Shown here: positions 28,216 through 35,431 of the stretch, one piece after another
Layout of the letters: each line of letters begins with the position of its first letter
Position numbering within the stretch: position 1 is the first letter of the stretch
DNA from: Campylobacter sp. W0018
Lineage (GTDB): Bacteria; Campylobacterota; Campylobacteria; Campylobacterales; Campylobacteraceae
DNA: 40,874 nt
Assembly: GCA_020135845.1 (NCBI GenBank)
Contig: JACHTQ010000012.1
Location: 1 to 40,874, forward strand
Reading direction: 5' to 3'
The notes under the pieces: generated by a model
Seen by the model: only the letters and a program-made list of their open reading frames with translations
Told to the model about the DNA's origin: nothing
The model's database searches: none
Made by a program: the position numbers and the translations under genes

Positions 28216-28221
28216 TACAAT
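28216..28221 (+). promoter_or_regulatory. Likely -10 box for dba-dsbI
   Basis: TACAAT, 29 bases before the dba ATG and downstream of the docB terminator. In C. jejuni this operon is reported to be iron- and Fur-responsive; I did not see a clear Fur box here. Confidence 0.45.
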
Positions 28222-28250
28222 TTAATAACTTTACCTAAAAAGGAGTTACT

Positions 28251-28418
28251 ATGGAGTTTTTGGAACTTTTATTAATTTTTGTTGCCTTAATACTCATCAT
28301 TAAAAAACCAGAAAAAGAAAATTTGGCTTTTAGCTTAGTGATGATAGCTTGGCTTATGATGATTGTTTTTTATGTTGGTCACAAATCAACTGGACTTTTA
28401 ACCATAATGAATTTGTAA
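28251..28418 (+). CDS. dba: Small membrane protein Dba, partner of DsbI
   Basis: A 55-residue protein (MEFLELLLIF...GLLTIMNL) with two hydrophobic segments (about residues 4-17 and 26-43) and a Lys/Glu-rich turn between them. AGGAG at 28241-28245 is a clear ribosome binding site. It lies 12 bases before dsbI on the same strand, as in the C. jejuni dba-dsbI operon, where translational coupling to dsbI has been reported. It is easy to miss because of its size. Biochemical role not settled. Confidence 0.88.
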   Translation: MEFLELLLIFVALILIIKKPEKENLAFSLVMIAWLMMIVFYVGHKSTGLLTIMNL

Positions 28419-28430
28419 AAAGGATAAAAA

Positions 28431-29948
28431 ATGAATGAAATTAATAAAGCAAAAAAATTTTATACCTTAATGTGCCTAGCAGGTTTTTTAATCATACTTT
28501 TACCTGTAGGAACTGCAAATATTATTTTTGGTTATTTTTTAGCTGACAGCCCTTGTGTGCTTTGCTGGGGACAAAGAGAAGCGATGATTTTTATCGGGGT
28601 AATGGCTCTTTTTATAGTTCGTTATGGAATGAAAGGAAAATATCTAGCCGCTCTTTTAATCATGACTGCAGCAGGTCTTTACCAGTCTTTTGCCCATTTT
28701 GGAAATCACGCTATGGAAGATTTGGATCAAGGTTTTGGCTTACCTGTTTTTGGAATTCATACCTATTTTTGGGCTGAAGTTGTATTTTGGGCAGTTGTAT
28801 TGCTTTTAGGCTTAATTTTCATTTTTGCACCAAAATTCAGTGCTTTTGATAAAGAATTAAATGGCGAAAAATTTAGAAAATACACTAGCTTCTCACTTGC
28901 TGCTGTTGTTATTAGCACTATTATTGTAGCCTCAAATGTTTTTCAAGCCTTTGTTGGAACTGGTATATTTCCTTATGTAGGTCAAGGAGATCCTGTAAGA
29001 TTTACTCTTAATCCAAAATATATAATTTGGAGTACAGATAGCTGGAATGGATTATGGCAAAACATCTCTTTCTTGGGAAAACGTGATGTTAAAGCTCCTG
29101 ATTATGCTTTTGCGCCAGCAAGCGATAAATTAGGAATCAAATTTGACAATGATGTTAATAATTCTCCATTTGCAAAAATTGATGAAAATCTTAAAATATT
29201 AGATGAACAAACTATCAATTTAAACAAAGCAATTAATACTTTAGATTTTATCAATAATGAATTTGTAGCAAGTTCTAAATGGGATGTTTATTTCTTAGAT
29301 AACAATTTCACCACAAAAGATAGTTTTGAACTTGATCCTTATTTTTCAGCAAGTATCGATCCTATCATAGGAATTATTCCTTACATGAATGATAAATTTA
29401 TCCTTATGGGTTCTAACAAAACTCTTTTAAGATTTAAGAAAAATCCAAACGCAAATGATGCTTTACAGTATGCTGATTTTGTAAAAGGGGCTAATCATTT
29501 TGAAGGTCAAGGAAAAGATTTGGGTCGTGCAAGATTAAGCACTATAAGATCTAAATTTAATCACGTAGCAAGCATGACTACAGATGATCGATATTTTTAT
29601 CTTGCTACAGTTCCAAATAATAAAGATGCTAAAACCTTTGTTGTCTCTAAATACTCTTTAAAAGATCTTATTTTATCTGCAGAATTTACACCAAAAGCAG
29701 ATCTTAAAGAAGGTAAAACTTTAGGGGATCTTTATATCACTTCAATGACTGATAAAGATGGAAAAATATACGCTTTAAGTAAAAATCATAATGTTATAGC
29801 AGTGATTGATCCGGTTAAAGAAGAAGTTGTCAAAACCCTATCTTTTCCAAATACTATAACTAATGCAAGAAGTATTTTCTTTAAAGATGGAAAAATCAAT
29901 ATTCTTTCTTATCAAGATGGAGCTAATAAACTCTTTACTCTAAATTAA
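28431..29948 (+). CDS. dsbI: Disulfide bond formation protein DsbI (DsbB-like with C-terminal propeller-type domain)
   Basis: Inner membrane thiol oxidoreductase of the DsbB family. The first 170 residues hold about five membrane segments and the CVLC active-site pair (Cys42, Cys45; DSPCVLCWGQRE). The rest (about 175-505) is a periplasmic domain rich in beta strands that resembles a repeat beta-propeller. I see no second DsbB-type periplasmic Cys pair in the C-terminal part. Such DsbI proteins usually work with the periplasmic DsbL or a DsbA; none is encoded here. A terminator hairpin follows. Confidence 0.92.
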   Translation: MNEINKAKKFYTLMCLAGFLIILLPVGTANIIFGYFLADSPCVLCWGQREAMIFIGVMALFIVRYGMKGKYLAALLIMTAAGLYQSFAHFGNHAMEDLDQGFGLPVFGIHTYFWAEVVFWAVVLLLGLIFIFAPKFSAFDKELNGEKFRKYTSFSLAAVVISTIIVASNVFQAFVGTGIFPYVGQGDPVRFTLNPKYIIWSTDSWNGLWQNISFLGKRDVKAPDYAFAPASDKLGIKFDNDVNNSPFAKIDENLKILDEQTINLNKAINTLDFINNEFVASSKWDVYFLDNNFTTKDSFELDPYFSASIDPIIGIIPYMNDKFILMGSNKTLLRFKKNPNANDALQYADFVKGANHFEGQGKDLGRARLSTIRSKFNHVASMTTDDRYFYLATVPNNKDAKTFVVSKYSLKDLILSAEFTPKADLKEGKTLGDLYITSMTDKDGKIYALSKNHNVIAVIDPVKEEVVKTLSFPNTITNARSIFFKDGKINILSYQDGANKLFTLN

Positions 29949-29953
29949 AACTC

Positions 29954-29976
29954 AAGTCCTAGTTAAACTAGGACTT
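29954..29976. terminator. Terminator after dsbI, shared with the convergent GNAT pseudogene
   Basis: Perfect 10-base stem AAGTCCTAGT / ACTAGGACTT with a 3-base loop and a trailing TTTT; it overlaps the last codons of the minus-strand pseudogene. Confidence 0.8.
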
Positions 29977-30395
29977 TTGCATTTTTAAAAGCTTAAATCC
30001 AAAATCATCTTGATATTCCTCTACAATCTGAAAGCCAAATTTTTGATAAAATTTTAAAGCTTTTTTATTGTCAAAATTAACTTCTACTTTATTTAACTTA
30101 AAATCCTGCATCGCCTTTTTTAAAAGTTGAGATCCAAAACCTCGATTAAAAAACAAAGGGTGTATAAAAAGCATTTGAATTTCTTCTTGATGAAAACCTA
30201 AAAAACCTGTCAATTCATCTTTTTCATAAGCAAATAAAAATTCTAATTTTTTAAAATCAAAATCATTAAATATTTTTTAATGATTTTAAAATTCTTTTCA
30301 TCTAAGAAATCATGACTTGCTTTAATACTTTCTTCCCAAAGCCCTAAAAGATTTTCTATTTGAGTTTTGCTTAATTCTTTATAGTGTCTAATCAT
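29968..30395 (-). pseudogene. GNAT-family acetyltransferase, frameshifted
   Basis: Two reading frames join into one GNAT protein. The first starts at ATG 30395 ([20 protein letters not shown], then KASHDFLDEKNFKIIKK) and ends in a premature stop (KYLMILILKN). The second continues as NDFDFKKLEFLFAYEKDELTGFLGF and carries the acetyl-CoA loop FFNRGFGSQLLKKAM and ALKFYQKFGF. Restoring one T near 30271-30278 would give a protein of about 142 residues, a normal GNAT size. The break lies inside a perfect 12-base inverted repeat. The start overlaps the queC stop by 8 bases, so it was the downstream gene of queC. A sequencing error cannot be excluded. Confidence 0.8.
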
Positions 30396-31068
30396 TTTTA
30401 TATTTAATCCTATCTTTTACTCCTGCTTTTTTAAAGCCTTTTAAACGAAGCAAACAACTATCACATTCTCCACAAGCTTCATCATTGCTTTCATAACAAG
30501 ACCAAGTAAGCTCCAAAGGCACATTTTCTTTTAAAGCTAACTCAACGATTTGCCCTTTGTTGAGATTTATAAGCGGGGTTTTTAAAGAGATTTTAAAATT
30601 TTTACTCGTTCCATTATTGATAAAACTCTCTGCTTTTTCTATAAATTCACAAGTACAATCAGGATAACCGCTGCCATCTTCTTCCACAACCCCTATAAAA
30701 ATACTTTCACAATTTTCTTTTTCGGCTAAAGATCCTGCAATACTTAAAAAAATTCCATTGCGAAAAGGAACGTAGGTTATAGGTGGAATGTCACTATTTA
30801 AAAGAAGTTCATTTTTAGGTATATTTAAATCCTTATTGGTTAAAGCATTTCCTCCTATAATTTTAATAAAACTTACATCCAAAATATAAGATTTTTCAAC
30901 TTTTAAAGCTTGGCAAATTTTTTCAAAACATTCTCTTTCTTTTTCTTGAGTTCTTTGCTCATAATCAAAATGCAAAGCTACGATCTCATAACCTTCTTTT
31001 TTTGCCAAATAAGCACACAAAGTGCTGTCCATTCCACCACTGATTATGCAAAGTGCTTTTTTACTCAT
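30388..31068 (-). CDS. queC: 7-cyano-7-deazaguanine synthase QueC
   Basis: Makes preQ0 from carboxydeazaguanine in queuosine synthesis. The 226-residue protein has the PP-loop SGGMDST (residues 9-15), [14 protein letters not shown] in the core, and four C-terminal zinc Cys ([15 protein letters not shown], about 191-205). Equivalent to the locus I recall as Cj0016. Divergent from the HD-domain gene. Confidence 0.95.
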   Translation of the reverse strand: MSKKALCIISGGMDSTLCAYLAKKEGYEIVALHFDYEQRTQEKERECFEKICQALKVEKSYILDVSFIKIIGGNALTNKDLNIPKNELLLNSDIPPITYVPFRNGIFLSIAGSLAEKENCESIFIGVVEEDGSGYPDCTCEFIEKAESFINNGTSKNFKISLKTPLINLNKGQIVELALKENVPLELTWSCYESNDEACGECDSCLLRLKGFKKAGVKDRIKYKND

Positions 31069-31085
31069 TTTTATCCTTAATTTGT

Positions 31086-31091
31086 TATAAT
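31086..31091 (+). promoter_or_regulatory. Likely -10 box for HD-domain gene
   Basis: TATAAT 51 bases before the ATG at 31143, in a 74-base divergent spacer. TTATAA there is symmetric and could also serve queC. Confidence 0.45.
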
Positions 31092-31142
31092 TTTTGTAAT
31101 TTTAACGAATTTTTTAATCTAAAATTATAAAAAGGCAATTTT

Positions 31143-32369
31143 ATGATAAATATAAAACTCATAGAACATATTTTTAAAGCCGCTTCTATTAGTCGCTGGA
31201 ATGATTACCCAAGAATGGCGAATTTAGTTGAGCTTGATAAGCAAGCGCATAAATTTATTATTGCTTATTTTATTGCCAAAATGGAAAAAGATGTGGATAT
31301 GAAAATGATCATAGAAGGAGGTATTTTTGAATTTTTAAGTCGCGTTGTGGTTACTGATATACGCCCTGATGTTTATCATGAAATCGTACGTCAAAAAAAA
31401 GATGAGGTTAACGCTTGGGTTTTAAGTAAAATCGAGCCCATGATAGCAGATATTGAAGATGGGAATTTTCTTAAACGTTTTGAAAATTATCTTAATAATA
31501 ATTCCTATGCTAAAGAAAGACTCATTTTAAAGGCCGCTTCTTATTTTGCTACTAGATGGGAATTTAATATCGTTTATCAAACCTCAGCTTTTTTAAATGA
31601 TATTGATGATATTAAAAACAAAGTTGAAGAAGAGTTAGAAGATTATTATGAGTTAATAGGAGCTAGAAAAATCGCTTTAAATCAAAAAATAGCAAAAATA
31701 ATCGATCTTAGCGGAAGATTGCGTTTTCAAAAACGTTGGGCACAAACTCCAAGAATTCCAGAAACTGCAGTGCTTGGACATATGCTAGTGGTTGCAATTT
31801 TGGGTTATTTTTATTCTTTAAAAATCAAAGCTTGTGATAAAAGATTGGAAAATAATTTTTATTGCGCTTTATTCCACGACTTGCCAGAAAGCCTTACAAG
31901 AGATATTATTAGTCCTGTTAAATATGGCATAGAAGGTCTTCATGAAATTATAAATGATTATGAAATGAAACTAATCAATGAAAAAATTCTTCCTTTTGTA
32001 CCTGAAAATTTAAGAGCGGAATTTTCTTTTATATTAGGCATTAGAGAAGGAAGAGCTGGAGAACCTAATTTTGTAAAAAACGAATTTGAAAATCGCACCT
32101 ATAAAAATAAAAAAATAGAACTTTGTAGCGGAAGCTTGAGTTCTTTTAATGAAAATGATTTTGGTGCAATTGATGGAAAAGCTTTAAAATACTGCGATAA
32201 ACTCGCTGCTTTTATAGAAGCAGGACTTAGCATAAGTTATGGTGTTAAATCCAAAGAGCTTGAAGGTGGTTTTTTAGGAATGTATGAATTTTTCGAAAAA
32301 AACCGCACTATAGATGGAGTCAATTTTTTCGAAATATGTACAAAACTTAAAGAATACTTTAAAATTTAA
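31143..32369 (+). CDS. HD-domain phosphohydrolase-like protein
   Basis: A 408-residue soluble protein. The central/C-terminal part carries an HD-type metal site: GHMLVVAILGYFYSLKI (His near 216) then CALFHDLPESLTRDIISPVK (His-Asp near 245), followed by YCDKLAAFIEAGLSISYG with a further Asp. This arrangement is like the YfbR/5'-deoxynucleotidase branch of HD enzymes. The N-terminal 200 residues are helical with no motif I know. Substrate not predictable; matches the locus I recall as Cj0015c. Confidence 0.82.
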   Translation: MINIKLIEHIFKAASISRWNDYPRMANLVELDKQAHKFIIAYFIAKMEKDVDMKMIIEGGIFEFLSRVVVTDIRPDVYHEIVRQKKDEVNAWVLSKIEPMIADIEDGNFLKRFENYLNNNSYAKERLILKAASYFATRWEFNIVYQTSAFLNDIDDIKNKVEEELEDYYELIGARKIALNQKIAKIIDLSGRLRFQKRWAQTPRIPETAVLGHMLVVAILGYFYSLKIKACDKRLENNFYCALFHDLPESLTRDIISPVKYGIEGLHEIINDYEMKLINEKILPFVPENLRAEFSFILGIREGRAGEPNFVKNEFENRTYKNKKIELCSGSLSSFNENDFGAIDGKALKYCDKLAAFIEAGLSISYGVKSKELEGGFLGMYEFFEKNRTIDGVNFFEICTKLKEYFKI

Positions 32370-32379
32370 AATAAATTTA

Positions 32380-32408
32380 TTGACAAAATATATTGAATGC
32401 AGTAGAAT
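32380..32408 (+). promoter_or_regulatory. Near-consensus sigma70 promoter for YagU-like gene
   Basis: TTGACA (32380-32385), 17-base spacer, TAGAAT (32403-32408), 34 bases before the ATG. A full -35 hexamer is uncommon in Campylobacter. AAAGGAGGG at 32431-32439 is a strong ribosome binding site. Confidence 0.7.
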
Positions 32409-32442
32409 GAAATTGTAATCAAAAATCTAAAAAGGAGGGACT

Positions 32443-32961
32443 ATGAAAACTGATAGAAAATACACTCTAGCATTTTTTATAGGGATTTTAGCAGGTGTTT
32501 TTGGTGCAATTGTAAAATGGGGATGGGAAGTGCCTTTTCCTCCACGAAATCCTAATGTATTTTGGCCAATAGATATATTAGAACGCGTAACTCCGCCTAA
32601 AATTTTTCTAGAGCAATTAGGATTGCCTACAGATTGGACTTATACATTTTCAGGTATGCAAATGCCTTTGTCAATTTTTATAGTCCATGTGGGATTTTCT
32701 ATTGTATTTGCAATCGCATATTGTATGATAGCAGAAAAATGGCATAAAATCACAATGTATCAAGGAGCTGTTTTTGGATTTTTTGTTTATCTTTTTGCCC
32801 ATGTGATTGTTATGCCTTTAATTGCAGAAGTTCCACCGCTTTCAGAAATTCCTTTTGATGAACATTTATCTGAAATTTTTGGACACATAGTTTGGCTTTG
32901 GGGTATAGAAATCGTGCGTCGAGATATAAGAAATCGCATCACGAAAGAAGTTGAAATATAA
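32443..32961 (+). CDS. YagU-family (DUF1440) inner membrane protein
   Basis: The 172-residue protein resembles E. coli YagU: an N-terminal membrane segment GILAGVFGAIVKWGWEVPFPPRNP, three further hydrophobic stretches, and a histidine-containing motif near EIFGHIVWLWGIEIVRRDIR. YagU has been linked to acid resistance in E. coli; whether this applies here is unknown. It has its own near-consensus promoter and terminator and is monocistronic. In the reference order I recall ilvD between this gene and rrc. Confidence 0.85.
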   Translation: MKTDRKYTLAFFIGILAGVFGAIVKWGWEVPFPPRNPNVFWPIDILERVTPPKIFLEQLGLPTDWTYTFSGMQMPLSIFIVHVGFSIVFAIAYCMIAEKWHKITMYQGAVFGFFVYLFAHVIVMPLIAEVPPLSEIPFDEHLSEIFGHIVWLWGIEIVRRDIRNRITKEVEI

Positions 32962-32984
32962 AAGCATCTTTAACTAGATGCTTT
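32961..32984 (+). terminator. Hairpin terminator after YagU-like gene
   Basis: Perfect 9-base stem AAAGCATCT / AGATGCTTT, loop TTAACT, directly at the stop codon; followed by an AT-rich run. Confidence 0.75.
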
Positions 32985-33008
32985 GAATTTTCATCAAATA
33001 TTTATAAT

Positions 33009-33053
33009 TGATAAAAATTATCAATTGACAAAAATATTTTTTTATAATACAAT
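33009..33053 (+). promoter_or_regulatory. rrc promoter with Fur-box-like operator
   Basis: TGATAAAAATTATCA (33009-33023) is a 7-1-7 inverted repeat one base short of the TGATAAT-N-ATTATCA Fur-type consensus; flanking bases extend the symmetry to AATTGATA / TATCAATT. TTGACA (33025-33030) and TACAAT (33048-33053) are 17 bases apart, so the operator abuts the -35. Control by Fur or PerR is inferred. Confidence 0.65.
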
Positions 33054-33082
33054 ACGCACTCATATTTAAAGAAGGAGTCTAA

Positions 33083-33730
33083 ATGAGACAATACGAAACT
33101 TATAAATGTTCAAAATGCGGCAATGAAGTTGAAATTCAAGTTGTAGGTGGAGGAAAACTTACCTGTTGTGGCGAAGAAATGCAATGCATTACAACAGATT
33201 TGACAGCTGTAAATCTCATGAAAGCTTTTGCGGGTGAATCTATGGCTAGAAACAAATACGACTTATTTGCTGATGTTGCAGAAGAAGAAGGATGGCATGC
33301 AGTTGCTAGACATTTTAGAGAAGCTGCCGAAAATGAAAAATGGCATGCAAGAGCTGAATTTAAAGCTTATCATGAAATCGTAGATGGCAAACCTTTAGAA
33401 GTGACAACAAAAAATCTTGTAACCGCAGCAGAAGGTGAAAATTACGAACATACAACTATGTATCCAAATTTTGCAAAAATTGCAGAAGATGAAGGTAAAA
33501 AAGCTATAGCAAGATTGTTTACTGCTATTGGAAAGGTAGAAATTGAACATGAAAGAGAATATCTAGCTCTTAAAAAAATGCTTGAAGAAGAAGAATTTTT
33601 TAATAGCGAAGAAGAAGATTTGTGGGTTTGCGAAGTTTGCGGACATATCCATCGTGGCAAAAAAGCTCCTGCTGCTTGTCCTTTATGTAAAGCTCCAAGA
33701 GAATATTTTAAAAGAGAATTTTTAGGTTAA
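33083..33730 (+). CDS. rrc: Desulforubrerythrin Rrc (peroxide-scavenging diiron protein)
   Basis: The 215-residue protein has three iron sites in order: an N-terminal desulforedoxin-like FeS4 site (Cys9, Cys12, Cys28, Cys29), a four-helix rubrerythrin domain with diiron ligands (MKAFAGESMARNKYD, ENEKWHARAE, EGENYEHTTMY, KVEIEHEREY), and a C-terminal rubredoxin site (Cys183, 186, 199, 202; CEVC...CPLC). Such proteins reduce H2O2 in microaerophiles. AAGGAG at 33072-33077 precedes the ATG. The upstream Fur-like box suggests iron or peroxide control. Confidence 0.96.
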   Translation: MRQYETYKCSKCGNEVEIQVVGGGKLTCCGEEMQCITTDLTAVNLMKAFAGESMARNKYDLFADVAEEEGWHAVARHFREAAENEKWHARAEFKAYHEIVDGKPLEVTTKNLVTAAEGENYEHTTMYPNFAKIAEDEGKKAIARLFTAIGKVEIEHEREYLALKKMLEEEEFFNSEEEDLWVCEVCGHIHRGKKAPAACPLCKAPREYFKREFLG

Positions 33731-33756
33731 TAAATTTAAAATACGCTTCAACAACT

Positions 33757-33784
33757 AAATTAGGTCTGTTTTATGACCTAATTT
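33757..33784 (+). terminator. Hairpin terminator after rrc
   Basis: Perfect 10-base stem AAATTAGGTC / GACCTAATTT with loop TGTTTTAT, 26 bases past the rrc stop. Confidence 0.75.
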
Positions 33785-33806
33785 CATCTTTAATATAGGC
33801 ATTATA

Positions 33807-34862
33807 ATGATCAAAGAGATTAATTTAAACGATATTAATACTCTAATTAATCCAAGCATACTAAAAAAATTCATTCTTTTACTAATGGGTATTTTATTCA
33901 AAAAATGAATAATGAGGGGGCGGGGTATTGTGGCTTTTTTTGATCTAGATGAAAATTCAAAAAATACAAAATCTCCACTGAATCCTTGGGCTTTTATAAG
34001 GGTAAAAAATGAAATTTCAACTTTAAAAAGTTCATTAGAGAGTATTCTTCCGGCAATACAAAGAGGTATTATTGCTTATAATGATTGTGATGATGGAAGT
34101 GAGGAATTTATTTTAGAATTTTGTAAAAAATATCCCAATTTTATTCCCAAAAAATATCCTTATTCTATAAAAATGCAAAATCCTCAAAAAGAAGAAAATA
34201 AACTCTACTACTACTATAATTGGGTTCTTAGCTTTATTCCTAAGGGAGAATGGTTTATCAAAATTGACATGGATCAAATTTATGATGCCCAAAAACTTTA
34301 TAAAAGTTTTTACATTCCTAAAGATGAAAATGATGCTGTATCCATAGCAAGAATGGATTTTGCTGTAATTAAAGAACAAGTTTACATCATTCCCAAACCA
34401 ACGAGTAAGACTTTATTGATAGATGAAATAGATCATTGGCTTATTAAAAATGAAAATTTATGCTTTAGAGAAGCTCTAGTTAAAGGGGATTCTCGTGATT
34501 GGAATGAAATTGATCCTAAAAAAGCATCGCAATATAATAATTTAAAATCATATGAAGCATTAACAATAAATAATCCTAATATCACTTTTTATAAAACACA
34601 ACTTACAAATTACCATTTTCCTTTTATTAAAAAAGAAAAAACGATTAATCAAACTAATGAAAATTGGATAAGCCTAGAAAAATATATAAGTGAAAATTCA
34701 GACAATTTAATCGGTATAAAAATAGATCCTTCTTTTTTGAAAAAAGAAAAAATTATCCAAATTTATAAAACCTTTGACCTTGAACATTTTAAACAAAATA
34801 AAGAATATAAAATAAAAAACTGGTTAAAATATCTCTATGAAACTTTTATTTTCAAAAAATGA
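33807..34862 (+). pseudogene. CgtA-like glycosyltransferase with broken 5' end (decayed or phase-off)
   Basis: The long frame (33912-34862, 316 residues) contains [61 protein letters not shown] and [10 protein letters not shown], all strongly like C. jejuni CgtA, the beta-1,4-GalNAc transferase of ganglioside-mimic LOS. Its 5' end is broken. From ATG 33807 frame 1 reads MIKEINLNDINTLINPSILKK to a TGA at 33906. The correct middle ([25 protein letters not shown]) is in another frame between an A7 tract (33863-33869) and a T7 tract (33935-33941). A8 plus T6 would give one 351-residue protein, close to CgtA's 347. The G-rich stretch GGGGGCGGGG (33916-33925) codes for the GGG-like loop. A truncated product from ATG 33912 is possible. 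The 3' end overlaps rnhB by 26 bases. Confidence 0.8.
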
Positions 34863-35412
34863 ACTTTTACCTAGGTATGATGAAAATTTAATAGGCATAG
34901 ATGAAGCAGGACGCGGAGCTTTAGCAGGTCCTATGATGATGGCAGCTTGCAAGCTTAATAAAAAAATAGACGGACTTTGCGATTCTAAAAAACTCAGCGA
35001 AAAAAAACGCGAAGAACTTTATGAGATTATCATACAAAATTCAAACTATCTCATCTTAGCTTTTTCATCTGAACAAATCGATACTCTAGGGCTTAGCACT
35101 TGTTTAAAAATAGGTTTAACGCTTATAAAAAGGCATTTTAAAACATATTCTCATTTTTTATACGATGGCAATACAAATTTTGGAATTAGTGGTATTAAAA
35201 CTCTAGTTAAGGCAGACGCTAAAATTTTACAAGTAAGCGCAGCTAGCATACTTGCCAAAGTAAGTAAAGATAGAGTTATGAATTTTTTGGCTAAAGAATT
35301 CCCCTATTATGAATTTGAAAAAAATAAAGCCTATGGTACCAAAACTCACAGAGAATTAATAGCCAAATTTGGAACTTGCAAACTACATAGAAAAAGTTTT
35401 AAACTAAAATGA
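34837..35412 (+). CDS. rnhB: Ribonuclease HII
   Basis: Cleaves RNA in RNA-DNA hybrids and at single ribonucleotides. The 191-residue protein has the active-site motif [14 protein letters not shown] (Asp22, Glu23), [18 protein letters not shown] and [22 protein letters not shown], and ends in the AYGTKTHRE...HRKSFK tail of the family. The start ATG lies within the last codons of the glycosyltransferase gene. Confidence 0.95.
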   Translation: MKLLFSKNELLPRYDENLIGIDEAGRGALAGPMMMAACKLNKKIDGLCDSKKLSEKKREELYEIIIQNSNYLILAFSSEQIDTLGLSTCLKIGLTLIKRHFKTYSHFLYDGNTNFGISGIKTLVKADAKILQVSAASILAKVSKDRVMNFLAKEFPYYEFEKNKAYGTKTHRELIAKFGTCKLHRKSFKLK

Positions 35413-35429
35413 AATTATCATTTTAGTTT
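35401..35429. terminator. Bidirectional terminator between rnhB and gltB
   Basis: Perfect 12-base stem AAACTAAAATGA / TCATTTTAGTTT with a 5-base loop, covering the end of rnhB; it serves both convergent genes. Confidence 0.8.
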
Positions 35430-35431
35430 AT

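Noticed and set aside
31069..31142. Possible preQ1 riboswitch upstream of queC
   Set aside because: The 74-base spacer shows no pseudoknot-forming C-rich loop or conserved A-rich tail; nothing supports it.
33003..33048. TATAAT at 33043-33048 as the rrc -10
   Set aside because: It is only 12 bases from TTGACA; TACAAT at 33048-33053 gives the correct 17-base spacing, although use of the former with no -35 remains possible.
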